Assembly (NCBI GenBank): GCA_943704415.1
Contig: CALSCO010000587.1
Span: 1-13,307, forward strand
Direction: 5' to 3'
DNA from: Parvularia atlantis
Lineage: Eukaryota > Opisthokonta > Rotosphaerida
DNA: 13,307 nt
Numbering within the stretch: the stretch's first letter is position 1; each line of letters starts with the position of its first letter. Shown piece by piece: positions 1-8,718 of the stretch. The position numbers and the translations under genes were made by a program. Below the pieces are notes generated by a model, which made no database searches, had not been told where the DNA came from, and saw only the letters and a program-made list of their open reading frames with translations.

Positions 1-258
1 GATCGTCTTCTTGTTGGCGTTGCTTGCCGTGACGGGCGTCTGGTCTTGGAAGAGAACACGAACGTCGTCGAGGTTGTACCGGCGACATTGCCCGACCGTG
101 CGCACACACGACACCTTGCCGAGGCGCTGCCACCGTTGTAGTGTCATATTGGAGACCCCATAGCGCTTCGCCAGATAGGATCGTTGATGCAGACGTGTTT
201 GCAGATCAGAATAGCATAATGGTTCATGAATGGTTGGAAAGACACAAGGCGCGCACTT
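1..258 (-). CDS. N-terminal helix-turn-helix of a probable IS607-type serine recombinase (partial)
   Basis: Read leftwards from 180, sixty codons are open to the window edge. They begin SYLAKRYGVSNMTLQRW and continue GKVSCVRTVGQCRRYNLDD. This is the layout of a MerR-like helix-turn-helix: recognition helix, a Trp, a short basic wing, then an RRY motif. It is typical of the N-terminus of IS607 TnpA recombinases, known from bacteria, giant viruses and some eukaryotes, where TnpA can be paired with TnpB/Fanzor. The last visible residues, NKKTI, sit where those proteins enter the catalytic domain, which would lie outside the window. The frame is open upstream to a TAA at 259-261, but the only in-frame ATG (145-147) is inside the domain. 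A start needs a non-ATG codon, an unseen intron, or the copy is decayed. An ATG near 222 lies in another frame. A stand-alone MerR-like regulator is the alternative. Confidence 0.6.
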
Positions 259-263
259 TTATA
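256..263 (-). promoter_or_regulatory. TATA box for the leftward helix-turn-helix gene
   Basis: The minus strand reads TATAAAAG here, a textbook TATA box. It lies about 35 bases upstream of the first minus-strand ATG (222-220) and about 75 bases before the helix-turn-helix coding block begins. The surrounding stretch (about 182-430) is visibly poorer in G+C than the rest of the window and carries no recognisable gene. It also serves as the 3' flank of the acyl-CoA oxidase gene. Function is inferred from sequence and position only. Confidence 0.45.
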
Positions 264-431
264 CGCACCTGTAAAGCCGAATTGCAAACATGTTGTGCAA
301 AAGCAAACAAAGCGGAGTCGCTCACTGGAGCAGAGTGCGCAGACGGAAAAGAGAAAATGGAGAGAAGTGGGTACTTTGCTTCATAAAGCGCGAAAAGGTC
401 TCCCAGCCGCAAACTGTCACATAACACGTGA

Positions 432-2937
432 TCAGAGCTTGGACCAGGCCGCCCGACGCGAGCCGGGCACGGGCTTGTCCTGGAACTCTTGCCAGAAGGT
501 GGCCCGCTCGAGCGCGCGCGGCGCGGTCATGATCGCATTGAACAGGTTCTTGTACGCGTCGCCGTTGGATTGGCCGATGGGCGCGAAGAGCACGCCGTCC
601 GTCGGCGCGAGCACGTCGGCTAGGGCCACGGCGTCGTCCTTGAGCGCGCCGCAGAGGTCGCGCACGGCCTGCTTGAGCGCGCGCGCGGGCTCGGCGCCAG
701 TGATGTACCCGCCCTCGTACAGCACGGGCAGCTGGCGCTCGAGCGACCACGTCGCGAATAGGTCGCACAGGCGCTGCAGCACCGCGCGCTCGCGTGCGCC
801 GTAGTCGCCCGCGGCGATGTGCTCGAGGAAGCGCACGATGATCAGGCGCTCCATGAACGCCATGGCCGCGTCGCGCAGGTGGTAGACCTGGCTGTCGTTG
901 CGCGCGGCAAACTCGTCCTTTCCCGCGCGCAGCTCCGCCGCGTAGTGCGCCGCGGCCTCGGTCAGGCGGTAGCAGACGACCCAGTCGTACGCGGCGACGT
1001 AGTGCGCCGGGTCGGCAAAGTGCTTGGGCTCGCGCGCCTGTCCGCGCGTGCGCAGGATCGCGGCGTAGTTGCCCACAAAGTCGGCCGCGCCGAGCGCCGT
1101 CTCGATCTTGCCGCCGCGCTGGGCCTCGCGCAGCACGTCCAGGAGGTAGTTGCTCGTCTGCTGGCACAGGACCGAGTTGTCGCCCTCGTACGTGCAGTTG
1201 GGGTCGTTGTCGCTGCGTGCGTGCACGCGCGCGGCGCTGATCAGCACAAGCAGGCGCAGGGGAAGGGGGCAGCGCACGCACTCGCGCAGCGTGCCCAGCC
1301 GGTTCACGGCGAGGTAGCCGTGGCCGCCGCACGCCTCGCGGCACATCTGGATGGCGTCTGACGCGGAAGTCCGTCAGCGTGGTCCAAACCTGCGCGCGAC
1401 GACGCGCACCGCGCGCAAACCACGTCGCGTATGGCTTCGACGAGGACGAGATGGCGTGGATCTCCTTGCCGAGCTCGGCCTGGCGGTCGCTCTTGTCACC
1501 CGTGAGCAGACCCGCCTGCAGCTCGATGTAGTTCTCAAACAGCGAGCGCGCAAACCGGTCGACGGCAAAGGCGCCGGCCAAGAGCGGCAGGAGGCGCCAC
1601 TGCTGCAGCTGGTACTCGAGCACGGGCTGCTCAGGCTTGCCCGGCGGGCCAAACTGGCGGCGCACGGCCGAGTAGCGCACGGCGATGGGCAGGGCGCTGG
1701 CCAGGTTCTGTGCGGCCATGGCGGTGATGCCGACGCGGCCGCCCGAGAGCGCGCCAAGGGCCGCGCCGAAGCGCTTGTTGGGGTCCTTGAACGGGCTGAT
1801 GTACTTGCCGTTGGGCGCGACATCGCCCGTGCGGTTGAGCAGATTGACGCGCGGGATGCGGTAGTGGTCAAATAGGACAATGCCGTTGTCGAGCCCGTTC
1901 TGGCCGAGCTTGCGGCCGAGGTCGCCCACGAGCACGCCCGGGTAGGCCGTCAGGTCTCTCGGGTTGCGCAGCGGCACAACGAACGAGTGCAGCCCTGTGT
2001 TGCGTGGCGCGAGTCAGGTTTGGGGCTGGGATAGCGCGAGATGGGCAGTGCGGAACGAGTGCCAGCGCGACAGCGCGGGGATAAGTGGAGTCGAGCGCGA
2101 TTGTGCGAAAAACAAGCCCGAGAGCCGCAACCAGCATGCCGACCACCCACAACACCCCCCCACTGCCCCACCAGTCCTTACCGTGGTTGGTGCCGTCGGG
2201 CGTGATGAGTTGCGCGTAAACGATGCCGTGCGTGGCCGTCTTGCCCAGGTTGCCCACCCAGATCTTGGCCGCCTCCATGTCGGGCGTGTGGATGACAAAC
2301 TCCTGCGTCTTGGCGTCGTACGTGGCCGTCGTGCGCATTGCGCGCGTGTTGGTGCCATGGCTCATCTGCGCGCGCCCCCTGCGCTCAGTTCACACACGTT
2401 TGTGCGCGCGCGTCGCTCGCCCACCTCGGTCAGGCAGAAGCAGCCAAAGTACTCGAGGTTCTGCGACTTTTCAATAAACTCGCGGTGGCGCTCCGTGCCC
2501 GAGGCCGCGATCGTGCCGGCAAACACTGCGATGCGCGCGCGGCTGCGGTCAGCGAGTCGCGCGGCACCCGCCCGCCCCGCACTCTGGAAGTGCAGAAAGT
2601 ACTTGGCCGACATGGACCAGTCAAACGCGCCAAACAGCGTGGGCAGCTCGGCCATGAGCATGGGATTGCTGAACATGTCGTCCTGGCTGACAAACTGGTA
2701 CTCGACCAGGCGCTTGACCTGGCGGAAGGCGAGCTCGCGCATCTGCTCGCGCGAGAGCTCGAGCTCGACCAGGGGCTGGCGGAAGAGCGGATCGCGCTCG
2801 AGCGTGCCCCAGACGCGCTGCTGCAGCGCGACCACGTCCTCGGTGAACCAGCCCAGCTTGAGCGCCCACCAGTCGAACGACGCGCGCGCGCGGGCCTCGT
2901 CAAGCGGGCCCGCCGCGAAGCTCGGCTTGTGCGCCAT
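432..2937 (-). CDS. ACOX: Peroxisomal acyl-CoA oxidase with C-terminal SKL
   Basis: This flavoenzyme makes the first step of peroxisomal beta-oxidation, turning acyl-CoA into trans-2-enoyl-CoA with H2O2. Six exons (2937-2583, 2525-2425, 2365-2182, 1994-1410, 1357-1282, 1212-432) encode 693 residues, the usual family length. Family motifs run across the joins: GCFCLTEMSHGTN (about 146-158), [14 protein letters not shown] (about 210), [17 protein letters not shown] (407-423) and [10 protein letters not shown]. Glu416 in REACGGHGY matches the family's catalytic base. The protein ends in SKL, a canonical PTS1 signal, so peroxisomal import is expected. Introns are 57, 59, 187, 52 and 69 bp. Intron 3 (1995-2181) is an outlier in length and has the GTAAGG donor. 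The start codon is the first Met, 25 bp from the divergent NUS1 start. Identity is very sure; exon edges are inferred. Confidence 0.93.
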
Positions 2938-2958
2938 GGCTGAAGTCTGACATCAGCC
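2938..2958. promoter_or_regulatory. 21-bp near-perfect palindrome between divergent start codons
   Basis: The 25-bp spacer between the acyl-CoA oxidase and NUS1 start codons is almost filled by a palindrome. Its form is GGCTGA-A-GTC-T-GAC-A-TCAGCC, with 9 of 10 arm pairs matching around a central T. The inner part resembles a bZIP-type half-site pair (TGACATCA against the CRE TGACGTCA). A dimeric regulator bound here would touch both genes. Because it abuts both ATGs, it could also act in the 5' leaders of the RNAs. Confidence 0.45.
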
Positions 2959-2962
2959 TCAC

Positions 2963-3675
2963 ATGGAGCACGTGTTCGGCTTCCTCGTCGCGGCGGCGTT
3001 GGAGGGCGCGGCGCGGCTGGCGCGGCTGCTGCGCGCAGCGGGCGTGGCGCGGCTGTGGCGCCCGGCGCGCAGGCCGCTGCCGGTGCACGTGGCGCCGCTG
3101 GCCAAGGTGCCGCGGCACGTGGCCGTCGTGCTGGACGAAGGCGAGCGCGCCGGACCGGACGACGTCGCACGCCTGGCGGCGGCGCTGCACGCGCGCGGCG
3201 TGCGCGAGCTGACGGTGCACGTGGCGGACGACGTCGCGCGGCTGGCGGCGGCCTGCCGAGCGCGCGGCGTGGGCGACGGCGGCGCGTGCCGGACGTGTGC
3301 AGTGCCGTGTGACCCGGGGCGCCTGCTCGTGCGGTTCACGGACGGGCGACGCAAGGGCAAGCAGCGCCTCGTGCGCGTCGCGGCTGAGCTGGCGGCAACC
3401 GTGAGCAGCCCGGGCGAGGTGACGGTGGCGCGCGTGGCCGAGCACATGGGCGATGATGAGCCCGAGCTGCTGATCGCGTGCGGGCCCGTGCTGCGTCTGC
3501 ACGGCTACGACCCGTGGCACGTGCGCCTGACCGAGATCTAGTGCGTGCCGTGCGTGCGCTGGTGGTGGCGCCTGACCGCCGTCACAGCCACTGCCAAGAC
3601 GCCGCGCCCGACGAGCACAACGTCGAAGCCGCGCTGCACCAGTACGCGCACTGCCAGCAACGATTTGGTAGGTGA
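2963..3675 (+). CDS. NUS1: NUS1/NgBR subunit of dehydrodolichyl diphosphate synthase
   Basis: The product pairs with the cis-prenyltransferase catalytic subunit at the ER to make the polyprenyl precursor of dolichol, used for N-glycosylation. Two exons (2963-3540, 3588-3675) encode 221 residues. An N-terminal hydrophobic/amphipathic stretch (about 1-30) is followed by a divergent UPP-synthase-like fold. The diagnostic C-terminus, HGYDPWHVRLTEI, then VEAALHQYAHCQQRFGR, follows the NgBR end (PW-IRLTEI, then RLGK). The RxG motif needed for activity in this family is Arg218-Phe219-Gly220. The 47-bp intron has donor GTGCGT and a CTGAC branch-like site 12 bases before the acceptor AG. Reading on without splicing would hit TAG directly after TEI and lose the RxG motif. 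The gene is divergent from the oxidase and convergent with the deacetylase, with 29 bp between stops. Confidence 0.9.
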
Positions 3676-3704
3676 GCAGAAGCTACCCGGTGCGCCGTGT
3701 ACAG

Positions 3705-5322
3705 TCACAATGCGCCGGGTGAGGGCTTGGGTGGTGGTGTGGCTGCGGCTGGCGAGACAGCTTGCGGCGGTTCTGCAGGCGTGCGCGGCGATGCGGCAGC
3801 GCTGGCGGTGGCGCGCGGCGGTGGCGTCAACGCGGCGGGCATGCCCGGCTCGGCCTTGACGGACGGCGTGGTTGGGGCGGCCTTGGCCGCGTTGCGCGTC
3901 GTGACGCCGCTGCGCCCGGGCCGGACGGTGTACTTGCTGTGCGCCTCGCTCAGCCCGAGCAGCGCGCCGATGTGGCCCGACACGCCCATGGCCAGCGCGT
4001 CGTGCGAGTAGCCGCCCTCGAGCACTGACACGAGCCGGCCGCCGCAGCGCGCCGTTGCCACCTGCGCGCGCCGTGTCACTAGCGGGCCGAGCACGTGTCA
4101 GCGCGGCGCGCACCGCTTGCAGGTCCTCCGTGAAGCGGTGGTAGAAGCGGTCGGGCACGTGGCGCTTGTGGCGCTGGATGCCCGGCGTCTCCTTCTCGTG
4201 CGCGTCAAAGCCGGCGCTGACGATAATCTGCGCGCGCGGGCGGACGTCAGCGCCATGACGCGGCGCCGGTACCGCACCAGGCACTCGGCGGGCTTGCCGG
4301 CGGCGAGGAAGCGGTCGGCCTGGCGCACGAGCGCGCTGTACTTGTCACGGTAGAGCTGCTCGTACTCGCCGACCGACTTGTACGGCTCGAGGTGGACGTT
4401 CCAGAGGTGCAAGCCGTGCGCGGCGACGCAAAGCGAGGCCTCGTTGACCTTGTGCTCGTCGTAGATCTCGGTCGGGAACGAGAGCACGTCGTGCAGCGAC
4501 CCATAGAAGAGCGCGGGCTGGCCCGGCCGCTCGAGCGAGAGCTTGCGCACGATCTGCTGCGTGCCTGTGCAGGCGGCGTGAGACTGGAGCGGCACCACGC
4601 GCCGCCTGCCGTCGTACCGTCGCCGTGGTGCAGGTCGATGTCGACGATGGCGACGCGCGAGATCCTGTGCACGCCCGCGGCGTACATGGCCGCGCAGACG
4701 ACGTTGTTGACGTAGCAGAAGCCCGACGGGTCGCCGCACTTTGCGTGGTGCCCAGGCGGGCGCACGGCGGCGAAACTGGCGCGGCCACCGGCGCAGGCCG
4801 CATCGACGGCATCGAACGCGGCGCCGAGCGCACCGGTCATGGCCGTGTGCGAGTGCGCGCACAGGTACAGGTCGTTCGTGGGCAGGGACGCGGGCAGCTC
4901 GAGCTCGCCGCGGGCAAGCGCGGCGGCGGCCGTGTCGCACCAGCGCGTGAGGTCGTCGATGAAGGCGCGGTCGTGCGCGGCCAGCACGGGCGCGTCGGTG
5001 AGGGCGACGTGGCGCTGCGACTCGCGCACGACCAGCTGCCGCGGCGCGCCGTGTGCCGCGATGGCCGCCTGGAGCGACTCGACGCCGTCGCTGCACGGCC
5101 AGTGAGCGCGGTGGTGCTCAAAGCGCATCGGGTGCGCACGCACCGTACGGCGTCGAGGCGCTCGGGCCGCTCGACGGTCGTGTCGACGACGTTGCGCCGC
5201 ACGAATCGATGCCCGGCGCACGCGCCGTGGAAGACGACGGTGACGGCGGGCGCGCTGGCCGCCGCGGGCGGCGAGGCGACGTCGAGCGCGGTGAAGCGTC
5301 CGACGAGCCCGGTGTCTGCCAT
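3705..5322 (-). CDS. HOS3: Hos3-like zinc-dependent histone deacetylase
   Basis: This enzyme removes acetyl groups from lysines of histones or other proteins. Five exons (5322-5144, 5090-4618, 4564-4278, 4227-4114, 4061-3705) give 469 residues. The motifs are in family order: RPPGHHAKCGDPSGFCYVNN (from 170, with His174/His175), DIDLHHGDGT (zinc ligands Asp212 and His214), SAGFDAHEKE (zinc ligand Asp321) and LEGGYS (catalytic Tyr369). The stretches HGLHLWNVHLEPY and GIQRHKRHVPDRFYHRFTED are closer to yeast Hos3 than to Rpd3 or Hda1. All key residues are present, so it should be active. The last 75 or so residues are a Pro/Ala/Thr-rich tail of unknown role. Introns are 53, 53, 50 and 52 bp. The start is the first Met and leaves only 15 bp to the divergent Sen2 start. 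Confidence 0.92.
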
Positions 5323-5337
5323 CGCGCAATTGCCAGC
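5323..5337. promoter_or_regulatory. 15-bp spacer between divergent HOS3-like and SEN2 start codons
   Basis: Only 15 bases separate the two start codons. The 8-bp perfect palindrome GCAATTGC (5326-5333) sits at the centre. No room remains for two ordinary promoters, so each gene's core promoter must lie inside the other gene, or leaders are nearly absent. The start codons are the first in-frame Met codons that keep the conserved domains; if one gene really starts further in, the spacer is larger. Confidence 0.4.
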
Positions 5338-6895
5338 ATGGCGGAGCAGATGCGACGCAACCAGCCGGCGCGACCGCCGGGCGACTTTCTGCGGCCGAGC
5401 CGGGCTAAGGCGTGCAGCCGGCAGCTGCGCAAGCGGTTCGAGATCGGCCTGCCGATCAGGGTGGACGAGGATGGGCGCGTGTCGGACTACCCGGCGACGT
5501 TTGTGGGGCTGCACGTCGGGCACAGCGTGTGGGTCACGGGCAAGCACGAGAAGTTCGCGCTGAACGCACAGGGCTTCTTCGGCAAGGGCATGCTGTCCAA
5601 GGCCGAGCCCATGTTTGACCATACCGTCCGGCAGCTCAACATGCGGCGCGCGCCCGTCACCACCACCGAGCGCCAGCTGCAGCGCAAGCTCAACCGGGAG
5701 CGCATGCGCGAGAAGCGCAAGCGGCGCGCGCAAAAGCAGCGCACGGCGGCGGTGGCGTCCGCGGCGGTGGCACCAGTGGCAATGGCTGGCGAGGACGACG
5801 TCGACCAGTTTCTCGACCTCGCCGTGCTCTCAAGCGGTGGCGCGGCGCGCGGTGATGACCTGGAGGACGAACAGCGCGCGGATGAGCAGCCGCAGCAGGA
5901 CGAAGAGCGAGAGGCTGAACAGCCGCAGGAAGACGATGCCGACGACAACGACGACGACAACGACGACGACCAACAGGATGATCAGCAGGACGACAACGAT
6001 CAGCAGGACGACCAGCAGGACGACAACGATCAGCAGGACGACCACGAAGAGCAGGAGGCGCAAGGCGGGCCAGCGGTACCGGCGGTGCGCGGGCACGCGA
6101 GGTGGCGACGACGCTGACGTGCGCCGCGGCAGCGCAAGCGCTATACAAAGACGGACGAGTTTCTGCAGCTGGGGCTAGAGGAGGCGTTCTTTCTGCAGTA
6201 CGGCCTCGGCTGTCTGCGTGTCAAGCGCGACCCGAAGGACACGGTGCGCGCTAGGCCGCGCGCTGGCGTGCCAGACTCATCGCCGCGCGCGCGCAGATCC
6301 CGCTGACGATCCAGCACTGCTGGACGAGCTTCTGCGCCAACAGTAAGGGCTTCCCCGTGTCGTACGCGGCGTACCACCACCTGCGCAGCAAGGGCTGGGT
6401 GCCCAAGTCTGGGCTCAAGTACGGCGTCGACTGGGGTGCGTGCATGCGACGTGGCCTGTGCGTAGCTGACGGCCTGCCCAGTCATCTACAAACAGGGGCC
6501 GGTCTTCTATCACTCGGAGTGCGTGCGCCGATGAGCCCCCGCGCAGCGGCCTCATGCATGCGCACATACAGCTTCTCGGTCATCGTCTTCCCGTCGTACG
6601 CGTCGCCCGGGCAAGGGCGCGTGCCAGACGACGTCGGGTCGAGCCCACACTACCCACTCAACTGGCAGCTGCTGTCGAACCTCAACCGCGTGTCGGGCCA
6701 GGTCGTCAAGGTGCGCCCGCGCGCTGGGCTCCCGGCCGCGCGCTCGCGCTGAACGCCTCACAGGACATCCTGCTGCTGCACGTGATCCTGCCCGACGGCC
6801 TCACGCTGGCTGACTGCGCGACGCCGGACGTGCTGCGCCGGTTCCAGATAAAGGAGCTGCCGCTGCGCCGCTGGGTGCCGGAGCGTGACCGCTGA
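5338..6895 (+). CDS. SEN2: tRNA-splicing endonuclease catalytic subunit Sen2
   Basis: Sen2 cuts the 5' splice site of pre-tRNA introns within the Sen2-Sen34-Sen15-Sen54 complex. Six exons (5338-6084, 6133-6243, 6297-6435, 6482-6518, 6572-6710, 6764-6895) encode 434 residues. The C-terminal nuclease domain reads [16 protein letters not shown] (about 262-277), then [48 protein letters not shown], and ends RRWVPERDR. It follows human SEN2 closely and restores the catalytic triad as Tyr335, His343 and Lys391. The N-terminal half has a conserved [14 protein letters not shown] block, a basic coiled-coil-like stretch (about 115-140) and an acidic Gln/Asp repeat (about 180-240). Five introns are 46-53 bp, all with GTGCG donors. 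Without splicing the frame ends at 6117, before the catalytic domain. Confidence 0.92.
5971..6044 (+). repeat. 30-bp tandem repeat coding for acidic Gln/Asp tract in Sen2
   Basis: Two and a half copies of a 30-bp unit lie here (5971-6000, 6001-6030, then a partial copy). Each encodes about [11 protein letters not shown] run of GAC/AAC codons lies just before it. The second copy differs from the first at only a few bases, which points to recent expansion by slippage or unequal exchange. It lies in the linker before the nuclease domain and is likely to vary in length among strains. Confidence 0.8.
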
Positions 6896-6968
6896 GTGCG
6901 TGCAACACGTTTGGTGTCACATGAGGGGGGTGCGCCGAGCATCCACGCCTGTGCCCGTGCGAGCCACC

Positions 6969-7270
6969 TCACAAAAGCAAGTGTCCGCTGGGCGAGTGGC
7001 GCGGCGCGGCGTCGTGCGCACGCGTCTTCAGGTACAGCTGCGTGTGGCGCGCCACGCCGCACAAGTCGGCCGTTGCCCAGGCGCCGTTGGGTCTTGTGCA
7101 CGCGACCCAATCGTTGTCCCGCGCTCGTTGACGTAGTCCACGCTGGTCACGGCGCTGAGCGAGCCCCTCGGGCCCTGGAACGGGCACAGGTGTCCGTACA
7201 TGGCGCTGAGAGTGCCAAGTGTGCAACCGGTATCTTCACCCATCGTCTGAGCGCGCGCGAAAGGCATCAT
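6969..7270 (-). CDS. Possible small uncharacterised gene, frame-broken or mis-modelled
   Basis: I do not recognise this. On the minus strand two adjacent blocks show the strong G/C third-position bias of real exons here. One, about 7210-7120, reads SAMYGHLCPFQGP then SAVTSVDYVNER. The other, about 7120-7010, reads DNDWVACTRPNGAWATADLC then HTQLYLK. They are in different frames and meet at a GGG run (7118-7120), with no room for an intron. One extra base there would fuse them. That suggests a sequence error, a decayed gene or programmed shifting. A GTGAAG...CTCAG stretch (7239-7206, 34 bp) could be an intron after the Met codons at 7270 and 7243. The frame ends at 6969, or near 6917 if a further short intron is used. 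A start at 7270 would overlap the CCCH start codon. Otherwise the stretch 6896-7268 holds nothing recognisable. Confidence 0.25.
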
Positions 7271-8718
7271 GGACGACGGGTTGAAGGTACGCCGCCGGTC
7301 GCTCAGTGCGCGGGCGTGTCACCTGGCGCGCGCGCGGCCCAGGCGCTGCTGCTGCCGGCGGGTGCGGGCGTTGAGGCGTCGCCCTACGTGCGCATGCGCG
7401 CCTGCACAAACTCGGTCTCGCCCTCGCGCCGCCGCAAGTCACCCGCGCGAACGGTCGACGCTGACCTGCCCAAGCGGCTCAACTTTGCGGAGGACGCGGC
7501 GGTCACGGCGCGTGCGCTCACCGAGGCGGAGGCGGAGGACGACGACACGCGCGCGCTCAAGGCCGCGCTGGGCACGCCCGAGCGCAGCGCGTCGACCGTG
7601 CTGCCCCTGCGTGCGCGCGACGTCCAGCCAGCTGACGCGGGCGGCAGCAGCCGCGACAGCAACACGCTCAAGCGCCTGCTCGGACTGCGTACGACGGCGG
7701 ACGGGAGCGAGACCGTGTCGCTGCGGGACGTGCCGACCAAGTTTGTGCGCGCAGCCGCACCGCACGACGAGGACGACGCCATCGGCGAGGGCGCTGGCGA
7801 GGCCGCACCCGAGGCCACACCCGTCCGCCCGCTCGCCTTTGAGCAGCTCAGCCCGCGCGAGCGCATGCTCTACAAGACGAACATGTGCCACACGGAGGAG
7901 CGCCAGCCCGGGTCGTGCCCGTTTGGTGCGGCGTGCCTCAACGCACACACGCGCGCCGAGCTGCGGCCAGACCCGACCTGGCGCACGGAGCTGTGCAAGT
8001 CCAAGTACGTGCGCGGCCATTGCAGCTTTGGCAAGCAGTGCAAGTACGCACACTCAGAGGACGAGCTGCAGCAGCTCCCGCTCGAGCTCGCGCCCAAGAG
8101 CTGGAAGGGCAAAGGCTACAAAACCGAGCTATGCAACGGTGCGCCACGCCAACGCCAACCCTCCCCACCCCCTCTCACGCGCGCGTGTCGCCCGCAGCCT
8201 TCCGCAAGCACGGCTTTTGCCCGTACGGCAGCCGGTGCTGGCACGTGCACGACCGCTCCGAGCTCGTCCGCCCGGGCGAGCCCGACCGGGACGCTGGCGA
8301 GGGGCAGCAGCACAGGTGGACAATGAGCGAGATCATCCGCGAGGCGGACCGCCAGGACGACCTCGACGCTGACGCCGTCGACCACGAAAACGCCGACGCC
8401 GACGACGACCGGCCCGAGCTGCCCCCGCCGCCGCCCCCGCCCGAGCACGACTGGGACGAGGAGCTCGCCCGCCTGCGCGCCGCCGCGACCGTGCCAGCAC
8501 AAGGCACCGCTACACAGCGCGCGCGCCGCAACGCATCGCCAGCCTCACCAGCACTGCTCTCGCAGATGATGCTCCCGCCGCGTGACCCGCGCCGCGGCAG
8601 CAAGCACGCGAGCGGCACGCCCAGCCTCACCCTCGTCGCGTTTGTGCTCCTCGCCGGCCTCCTCGCCGCCGTGGCCGTCTTTCTGCGCGCTCAGCAGGGC
8701 GCACTGGTGGCGGCGTGA
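7269..8718 (+). CDS. Triple CCCH zinc-finger protein with C-terminal membrane anchor
   Basis: Three exons (7269-7286, 7343-8138, 8198-8718) give 444 residues. Three CCCH fingers, each with a tristetraprolin-type lead-in (YKTNMC, WRTELC, YKTELC), span 183-289. They are C188/C198/C204/H208 (CX9CX5CX3H), C224/C233/C239/H243 and C270/C279/C285/H289 (both CX8CX5CX3H). Such fingers bind AU-rich RNA and usually direct mRNA decay or translation. The 59-bp second intron splits finger 3 and restores its spacing. Residues 1-180 look disordered. After the fingers come an acidic stretch, a polyproline run and a single hydrophobic helix (about 415-434) with only about ten residues after it: a tail anchor. 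The first exon (MDDGLK, donor GTACGC, 56-bp intron) is less certain; an in-frame Met at 7394 is the fallback start. Confidence 0.82.

Noticed and set aside
819-1875. Long plus-strand frames across the oxidase gene
   Set aside because: They are antisense shadows full of Ala/Arg/Val with no domain, and oppose a clearly coding minus strand.
322-1977. A 551-residue minus-strand reading frame
   Set aside because: Only its first part is the oxidase exon; after the intron at 1358-1409 the true protein moves to another frame. The Arg-rich remainder is a shadow of GC-rich coding sequence.
1964-2950. A 328-residue plus-strand frame
   Set aside because: It lies opposite oxidase exons and introns and has no recognisable motif; long open frames are expected by chance at this G+C level.
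6085-6132. Alternative donor GTGGCG at 6101 for the first Sen2 intron
   Set aside because: It gives the wrong phase for the [10 protein letters not shown] exon; donor GTGCGC at 6085 keeps the frame and gives a typical 48-bp length.
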